Positions 59,480-64,000 of a stretch of 64,000 bases of DNA are shown piece after piece (within the stretch, counting starts at the first letter, position 1; each line of letters opens with the position of its first letter). The position numbers were made by a program, and so were the translations under genes. The notes under the pieces are model-generated. The model made no database searches and had not been told where the DNA came from. It saw nothing but the letters and a program-made list of their open reading frames with translations. Source of the stretch: Mycolicibacterium sp. lyk4-40-TYG-92 (GTDB lineage Bacteria > Actinomycetota > Actinomycetes > Mycobacteriales > Mycobacteriaceae); the NCBI RefSeq assembly GCF_030209435.1, contig NZ_JARVRX010000020.1, forward strand, positions 234,071-298,070, given 5' to 3'.

Positions 59480-60283
59480 TCAGGTGATCGATACCATCTC
59501 GTGGACCGAGTCGATGGGCAGGTCGTCATCCGTTTCGGCGGTGACCGCGACGCGGTTCAGATTGATGACGCCGTTGTGATTGTCCAAGAACGCGATATCC
59601 GCGGCATCGCGGCCAGTCGCGATGCGCACCATGGCTTGTCGTGGCGCCAGTCCGGTGGCATCGACGACGCGCCATTGGCCGTCGACAAGCGCTTCGGCGA
59701 CGGTGTGGAAGTCCATCGGGACACAGCCCGGCGCGTATACGGCAACCAGGCGAGCCGGGACTTTCGCGGCGCGCAATAGCGCCACGACCAGATGGGCGTA
59801 GTCCCGGCAAACGCCTCTTCCGGCCAGCAGCGTGTCGACGGCGCCGTCGATGGGATCGCTGGAGCCGGGAACATAGTTCAGTCTGTACCCGACCCAGTAC
59901 GCGATTTTCTCCAACAGGGTTGCGGCGTCCGAATGCTGGCCGAATTCCGCTAAGGCGAAGCCGTAGAGCCTGTCCGCTTCGGCGTAGCGACTGGGCCGCA
60001 GATACATCGTCTTGTCGTAATCCGTGACCGGTGCCGGGTCGCTACGTCCGGCGATCGTCGCGGAGTAGTGCACGCTGAGATTGCCCGGGAGCGAATCGAA
60101 GGTATGAATACGGGTGCCATGCGCCCCGCTTATCTCGCGAGGCTGTATTGAGTTGCCGTCCAACACAAATGACAACGACTCCTCGACCGTGGCACCGGGG
60201 TGTGGAGCGACCGTGATCTGGAACTCCAGCGTGGTCGGTTCGATCACGTCGACATTGAGTTCAGCACTCACCAGTCGCTTCAT
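59480..60283 (-). CDS. Transglutaminase-like cysteine protease family protein
   Basis: The 267-residue protein has an N-terminal beta domain (about 1-110) and a transglutaminase core with Cys in GVCRDYAHLV, His in MDFHTVAEAL and Asp in RVVDATG. It has no signal peptide, so it is cytoplasmic. The start at 60283 (MKRLVSAELN) was taken because the upstream open frame overlaps dfrA. The ATG has no strong ribosome site. It lies 43 bp after dfrA in the same orientation. The substrate is unknown. Confidence 0.85.
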   Translation of the reverse strand: MKRLVSAELNVDVIEPTTLEFQITVAPHPGATVEESLSFVLDGNSIQPREISGAHGTRIHTFDSLPGNLSVHYSATIAGRSDPAPVTDYDKTMYLRPSRYAEADRLYGFALAEFGQHSDAATLLEKIAYWVGYRLNYVPGSSDPIDGAVDTLLAGRGVCRDYAHLVVALLRAAKVPARLVAVYAPGCVPMDFHTVAEALVDGQWRVVDATGLAPRQAMVRIATGRDAADIAFLDNHNGVINLNRVAVTAETDDDLPIDSVHEMVSIT

Positions 60284-60326
60284 GGCACAGATGATGCCAG
60301 CACACGCGCCGTCCGGCAGGCTACGG

Positions 60327-60785
60327 TCAGCGGTGGTAGCTGCAGAACCGGTACCGCAAGCCGGTCCTGCTCGTCTGCCACTCCCCGTACGTGACGGTCC
60401 AGCTGCCGTCCAAGTTCGGGGCGAATGCGTCACCGTCGGGCACGTCGACGTCGATCTCGGTGACCTCGCACAGCGTCGCCGACGGCAGCGCCAGCGCGTA
60501 CAGCTGCGCGCCGCCCATGACCCAGCCGTCGACCTCGGCGGGCAACGACGTCACGACCTCGGCGCCGTCGGCGACATAACCCGCGTCCCGGCTGACCACG
60601 ATATTGCGGCGGCCCGGCAGCGGCCGGAATCGCGCCGGTAGCGATTCCCAGGTGAGCCGGCCCATCACGACCGTCGAGCCGAGCGTCAGCTCCTTGAACC
60701 GGGCCATGTCCTCGGGCAGCTGCCAGGGGATGTCGTTGCCGCGGCCGATGACGCCGCCGTTGCCCTGCGCCCAGATCAGTTTCAC
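60327..60785 (-). CDS. dfrA: Dihydrofolate reductase
   Basis: This enzyme reduces dihydrofolate to tetrahydrofolate with NADPH and is the target of trimethoprim. The 152-residue protein has LIWAQGNGGVIGRGNDIPW, then LPEDMARFKELT with the acidic residue of the active site, VVMGRLTWESLP, LPGRRNIVVSR and VMGGAQLYALAL. The GTG start lies 27 bases after thyA, forming the thyA-dfrA operon that couples dTMP synthesis with folate recycling. Confidence 0.96.
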   Translation of the reverse strand: MKLIWAQGNGGVIGRGNDIPWQLPEDMARFKELTLGSTVVMGRLTWESLPARFRPLPGRRNIVVSRDAGYVADGAEVVTSLPAEVDGWVMGGAQLYALALPSATLCEVTEIDVDVPDGDAFAPNLDGSWTVTYGEWQTSRTGLRYRFCSYHR

Positions 60786-60812
60786 CGCGCCCTCCCCCGA
60801 GCCCCCACGGCA

Positions 60813-61613
60813 TCAGACCGCAACGGGAGCCTTGATGGCCGGGTGCGGGTCATAGTTGACGATCGCGATGTCCTCGTACTGGTAGTCGAAGATCGAATCA
60901 CGCGGTGCGAGAACAAGTTCCGGGTACGGCCGGGGCTCTCGAGACAGCTGCAGCTGCACCTGCTCGACGTGGTTGTCGTAGATGTGGCAGTCACCACCGG
61001 TCCAGACGAAATCGCCGACCTCGAGGCCCGCCTGGGCGGCCATCATGTGCGTCAGCAGTGCGTAGGACGCGATGTTGAACGGCACGCCGAGGAACAGGTC
61101 GGCGCTGCGCTGGTACAGCTGGCAGCTCAACTTGCCGTCGGCGACGTAGAACTGGAACAGCGCGTGGCACGGCGGCAGCGCCATCTGGGCGATCTCGCCG
61201 ACGTTCCACGCCGACACGATGTTGCGCCGGCTGTCGGGATTGGTCTTGAGCATCTCGAGTGCCGCGCTGATCTGGTCGACGTGCTCGCCGGACGGCGTCG
61301 GCCACGACCGCCACTGGACGCCGTACACCGGGCCGAGTTCGCCTGTCTCCGAGGCCCATTCGTCCCAGATGGTCACGCCGCGCTCCTGCAGCCACCGGAC
61401 GTTGGAGTCGCCGCGCAGGAACCACAGCAGTTCGTAGATCACCGACTTGGTGTGCACCTTCTTGGTGGTCAGCAGCGGGAACCCAGCGGCCAGGTCGTAG
61501 CGCAGTTGATGGCCGAACAGGCTCCGGGTGCCGGTCCCGGTGCGATCAGATTTGGGCGTGCCCTGTTCCAGCACGAGGCGCAGCAGGTCTTCATAAGGGG
61601 TCGGCACAGCCAC
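60813..61613 (-). CDS. thyA: Thymidylate synthase ThyA
   Basis: ThyA methylates dUMP using methylene-tetrahydrofolate, yielding dihydrofolate for DfrA. The 266-residue protein has DRTGTGTRSLFGHQLRYDL, the catalytic Cys in LPPCHALFQFYV, YQRSADLFLGVPFNIASYA and the C-terminal IKAPVAV. GTG 61613 is used; a second GTG six bases later is possible. The operon with dfrA is as in M. tuberculosis (Rv2764c-Rv2763c). Confidence 0.97.
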   Translation of the reverse strand: MAVPTPYEDLLRLVLEQGTPKSDRTGTGTRSLFGHQLRYDLAAGFPLLTTKKVHTKSVIYELLWFLRGDSNVRWLQERGVTIWDEWASETGELGPVYGVQWRSWPTPSGEHVDQISAALEMLKTNPDSRRNIVSAWNVGEIAQMALPPCHALFQFYVADGKLSCQLYQRSADLFLGVPFNIASYALLTHMMAAQAGLEVGDFVWTGGDCHIYDNHVEQVQLQLSREPRPYPELVLAPRDSIFDYQYEDIAIVNYDPHPAIKAPVAV

Positions 61614-61686
61614 GCCCTCAGCTTACGTTCCGGAGCGAGGAGTAGAACTTTAAGGGGCGAGCGAAGCGACGGGAGAGGGACCGGAC

Positions 61687-62427
61687 ATGCCAATCACCAA
61701 GGACTCGATTTTGACCCCCGACGGCAGCTGTGCCGTCACCGTCGCCACCCCTGAAGGCACCGGCCCGTGGCCCGCCGTCGTCATGTACCCCGACGCGGGT
61801 GGCCCGCGGCAGACCTTCGACGACATGGCGGCGCAGCTCGCCGCACTGGGCTACGTGGTGCTGGTACCCGACATCTACTACCGCGAGGCCGGGTGGGCGC
61901 CGTTCGACATGGCCACTGCCTTCTCCGATGAGAGCGAGCGGGCGCGGCTGTTCGGGATGATGCGCAACGTCACGCAGGATGTCATGACCGCCGACGCGGG
62001 CGCCTTCTTCGACTATTTGACCCGACGCGCAGATGTTCAAGGCGACAAGTTCGGCACCACCGGTTACTGCATGGGCGGCCGCACGTCTTTCACCGTCGCC
62101 GGCAAGCTCCCCGACCGCGTCGCCGCGGCGATGTCGTTCCACGGTGGTGGCCTCGTCACCGACGCCGACGACAGCCCCCACCTGCGCGCTGACCGGATCA
62201 GCGCGGTCGTCTACGTGGGCGCCGCCGAGAACGACGCGTCCTTCACCACCGAGCAGGGCGAGATTCTGGACCGCGCACTGACCGATGCCGGCGTCGAGCA
62301 CACCGTCGAGTTCTACCCGGCCGCACACGGTTTCGCGGTGCCCGACAACACCGGCGCCTACGACGAATCCGCGGCGCAGCGGCACTGGGATGCGATGGAG
62401 CGAGTATTCGGCGCGGCACTGAAGTAA
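61687..62427 (+). CDS. Dienelactone hydrolase family protein
   Basis: The 246-residue alpha/beta hydrolase has the Cys nucleophile Cys128 in TTGYCMGGRTSF, Asp in GAAENDASF and His in AAHGFAVPD, the Cys-Asp-His triad of dienelactone hydrolases. It has no signal peptide. It corresponds to Rv2765 next to thyA. It could hydrolyse lactones from aromatic degradation, but no other genes of such a pathway are adjacent. Its upstream gap with thyA is a short divergent promoter region. Confidence 0.92.
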   Translation: MPITKDSILTPDGSCAVTVATPEGTGPWPAVVMYPDAGGPRQTFDDMAAQLAALGYVVLVPDIYYREAGWAPFDMATAFSDESERARLFGMMRNVTQDVMTADAGAFFDYLTRRADVQGDKFGTTGYCMGGRTSFTVAGKLPDRVAAAMSFHGGGLVTDADDSPHLRADRISAVVYVGAAENDASFTTEQGEILDRALTDAGVEHTVEFYPAAHGFAVPDNTGAYDESAAQRHWDAMERVFGAALK

Positions 62428-62470
62428 CCCCGGGGCGGGCCCCACTCCCACTGTGCGGGACGATTGACGG

Positions 62471-63388
62471 GTGTACGACCAGACCAGCAGCTACGAACCC
62501 GACGCCAACGAGCACGGCTCCCGCCTGGACCCGGTACTCGCGCGCAGCTGGCTCCTGGTCAACGGAGCGCAGTTCGACCGCTTCGCGCCGGCCACCCGGT
62601 CCAACGCCGACATCGTCATCATCGACATCGAGGACGCGGTAGCGCCCAAGGACAAGGACTCGGCGCGCGACAACGCGGCGCGCTGGCTCGGCGACGGCAA
62701 CACCGACTGGGTGCGCGTCAACGGCTTCGGCACACCGTGGTGGGCCGACGACCTGGAGATGCTGTCGAAGACGTCCGTGGGCGGCATCATGCTGGCGATG
62801 GTCGAATCCGTCGACCATGTCACCGAGACCGCCAAACGGCTGCCCAATGTGCCGGTCGTCGCGCTCGTGGAGACCGCCCGGGGACTCGAGCGCATCACCG
62901 AGATCGCGTCGGCCAAGGGCACGTTCCGGCTGGCCTTCGGTATCGGTGACTTCCGCCGCGACACCGGCTTCGGCGACAACCCGGCGACACTGGCGTACGC
63001 CCGCTCGCGGTTCACCATCGCCGCCAAGGCCGCGCACCTACCCGGCGCGATCGACGGCCCCACCATCGGGTCCAGCTCGCGCAAGCTCAGCGAGGCCACC
63101 GCGGTGTCCATGGAGTTCGGGATGACCGGCAAGATCTGTCTGACCCCCGAGCAGTGCGGGACGGTCAACGAGGGCCTGTCTCCGTCCCTGGACGAGATCG
63201 CCTGGGCGCAGGAGTTTTTCGCGGAGTTCGAGCGCGACGGCGGCGAAATCCGCAACGGTTCGGACCTGCCGCGCATCGCCCGCGCCAACAAGATCCTGGA
63301 CCTGGCGAAGGCGTACGGCATTCACCCTTCGATGTTCGGCGACGACCCCGACCACGTCTCGGCGCCGTCGGACACCTACCACTACTGA
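62471..63388 (+). CDS. CitE-like HpcH/HpaI aldolase family protein
   Basis: The 305-residue protein has the CitE-type TIM barrel: IDIEDAVAPKDKDSAR with metal-side acidic residues, ALVETARGLERITEIA with the metal Glu, and FGIGDFRRDTGFGD with the metal Asp. CitE-like proteins cleave or form malyl- or citramalyl-CoA-type thioesters; stand-alone forms without CitDF are common in mycobacteria. GTG 62471 gives the family N-terminus. It converges on the last gene with a seven-base overlap. Confidence 0.85.
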   Translation: MYDQTSSYEPDANEHGSRLDPVLARSWLLVNGAQFDRFAPATRSNADIVIIDIEDAVAPKDKDSARDNAARWLGDGNTDWVRVNGFGTPWWADDLEMLSKTSVGGIMLAMVESVDHVTETAKRLPNVPVVALVETARGLERITEIASAKGTFRLAFGIGDFRRDTGFGDNPATLAYARSRFTIAAKAAHLPGAIDGPTIGSSSRKLSEATAVSMEFGMTGKICLTPEQCGTVNEGLSPSLDEIAWAQEFFAEFERDGGEIRNGSDLPRIARANKILDLAKAYGIHPSMFGDDPDHVSAPSDTYHY

Positions 63389-63861
63389 GCGGCGTCCCCG
63401 GTTTTCTTCTTGCGGTGCAGCACGGAGGAAAACGCCCGGACGATGCCGCGCAGCGCGTACCAGCCGGCCAGCGCGGTGAACACGATCAGCGCGATGAACA
63501 TCGGCAGCCAGCCCGTGCGGGAGTGCTTGAGGTTCCACCAGATGATGGTGAACAGCACCGCCATGATGAAGACCAGGATGTCGCGCAGCCGGCCCTCGCG
63601 GTTGAACGCGTAGCCGATCGCCGTCGACTTGAGCTGACGGCTGCGATCGACGGCGGCGATGACCTCGTCGATCCGCATGTCGATGGTGCGCTGCAGCTCG
63701 GCGCGGCGCTCGGCCTGCTCGGCCGGAATCCGGTCGAGCAGGTCCATGTCGGCCTTGATCGCGGCGCGCACGTCCGGTGGCTTCAGGTTGCCGGCCAATG
63801 CCCCGAGCAGCGCGCCGCCGGCCAGCGGCGCGGCTCCCAGCGCCAGGTCCGCGATTCCCAT
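63382..63861 (-). CDS. Hypothetical membrane protein
   Basis: The 159-residue protein has a Gly/Ala-rich N-terminus (GIADLALGAAPLAGGALLGALAG), a helical region with IDEVIAAVDRSRQLKSTA, and two membrane segments (about 96-114 and 119-140) close to the C-terminus. The tail is basic. The start at 63861 is set by GAGGAG six bases upstream; an ATG 33 bases earlier lacks one. I do not recognise the family. Confidence 0.7.
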   Translation of the reverse strand: MGIADLALGAAPLAGGALLGALAGNLKPPDVRAAIKADMDLLDRIPAEQAERRAELQRTIDMRIDEVIAAVDRSRQLKSTAIGYAFNREGRLRDILVFIMAVLFTIIWWNLKHSRTGWLPMFIALIVFTALAGWYALRGIVRAFSSVLHRKKKTGDAAQ

Positions 63862-64000
63862 GGTCGGCTCCTCACTGATCGACGCAAACGTCAATCACCC
63901 TAGCCGGGACAGCAGCCACGGGTGTGAGCGCTGTGCAGAAAATCCGCGGGCGGATTCAAGGTTCCAGTGCAACAGCGGGTGAACTGAACGGATTGCACAG

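Noticed and set aside
1..64000. Insertion sequences, prophage or attachment sites
   Set aside because: No transposase or integrase motif, terminal inverted repeat with target duplication, or tRNA gene was seen. The accessory blocks appear to have been gained without a recognisable mobile element.

Overview
The window is about 64 kb of high-GC actinobacterial chromosome with no tRNA, rRNA, CRISPR array or insertion sequence that I could recognise. Gene content and order follow the Mycobacterium tuberculosis Rv2711-Rv2764 region (ideR, sthA, nrdR, chiZ, lexA, fadE20, hflX, dapF, miaA, miaB, recX, recA, clgR-pspA-pspM, pgsA, argA, ftsK, rnj, dapA, dfrA-thyA). Extra genes sit between these, some of them known from rapid growers. 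The best fit is a rapid-growing mycobacterium (Mycolicibacterium). RecA has no intein, and a TopoNM-like type II topoisomerase pair, known to me from M. smegmatis, is present. Synteny statements are from memory.

Layout. 0-8.5 kb: ideR, a DUF4192 gene, soluble transhydrogenase, a secreted serine protease, PAC2 and hydrolase genes, then the nrdR / chiZ-lexA SOS locus. 8.5-15.6 kb: a large LGFP-repeat membrane protein, fadE20, a DEAD-box helicase and a secreted PE-PPE-domain hydrolase. 15.6-23.2 kb: hflX, dapF, miaA, an extradiol-dioxygenase-like gene, a DUF349 coiled-coil gene, a small membrane protein and miaB. 23.3-26.6 kb: a glutamate-type ABC importer in which the binding protein is fused to the first permease. 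26.5-29 kb: a TetR/SDR pair and a secreted proline-rich protein. 29-34 kb: recX-recA with SOS-type and RecA-NDp-type promoter elements, two SDR genes, DUF3046 and a glycosyltransferase. 33.9-41.5 kb: epoxide hydrolase, DUF5313, the clgR-pspA-pspM envelope-stress locus, pgsA, argA, DUF4282 and ftsK. 41.7-47.1 kb: a monooxygenase/SDR pair, then an accessory block (unknown gene, EspR-like regulator, UbiB-type kinase, two TetR regulators). 47.2-49.8 kb: rnj-dapA. 49.8-59.5 kb: a second accessory stretch (GntR/iminopeptidase/amino-acid permease, a VOC pseudogene, a Lsr2-family protein, a YcaQ-like winged-helix protein, TopoN-TopoM). 59.5-64 kb: transglutaminase, dfrA-thyA, dienelactone hydrolase, a CitE-like lyase and a membrane protein.

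Themes. DNA-damage response is concentrated here: lexA and chiZ with several SOS boxes, recA with an SOS box plus a PafBC-type promoter, recX and nrdR. Envelope stress is represented by clgR-pspA-pspM behind a sigma-E-like promoter. Chromosome architecture is represented by Lsr2-like, EspR-like, FtsK and TopoNM-like proteins. Several genes appear to be leaderless, with a TANNNT box 6-8 nt before the start codon. At two convergent gene ends, perfect tandem duplications (21 and 26 bp) supply each gene with its own stop codon.
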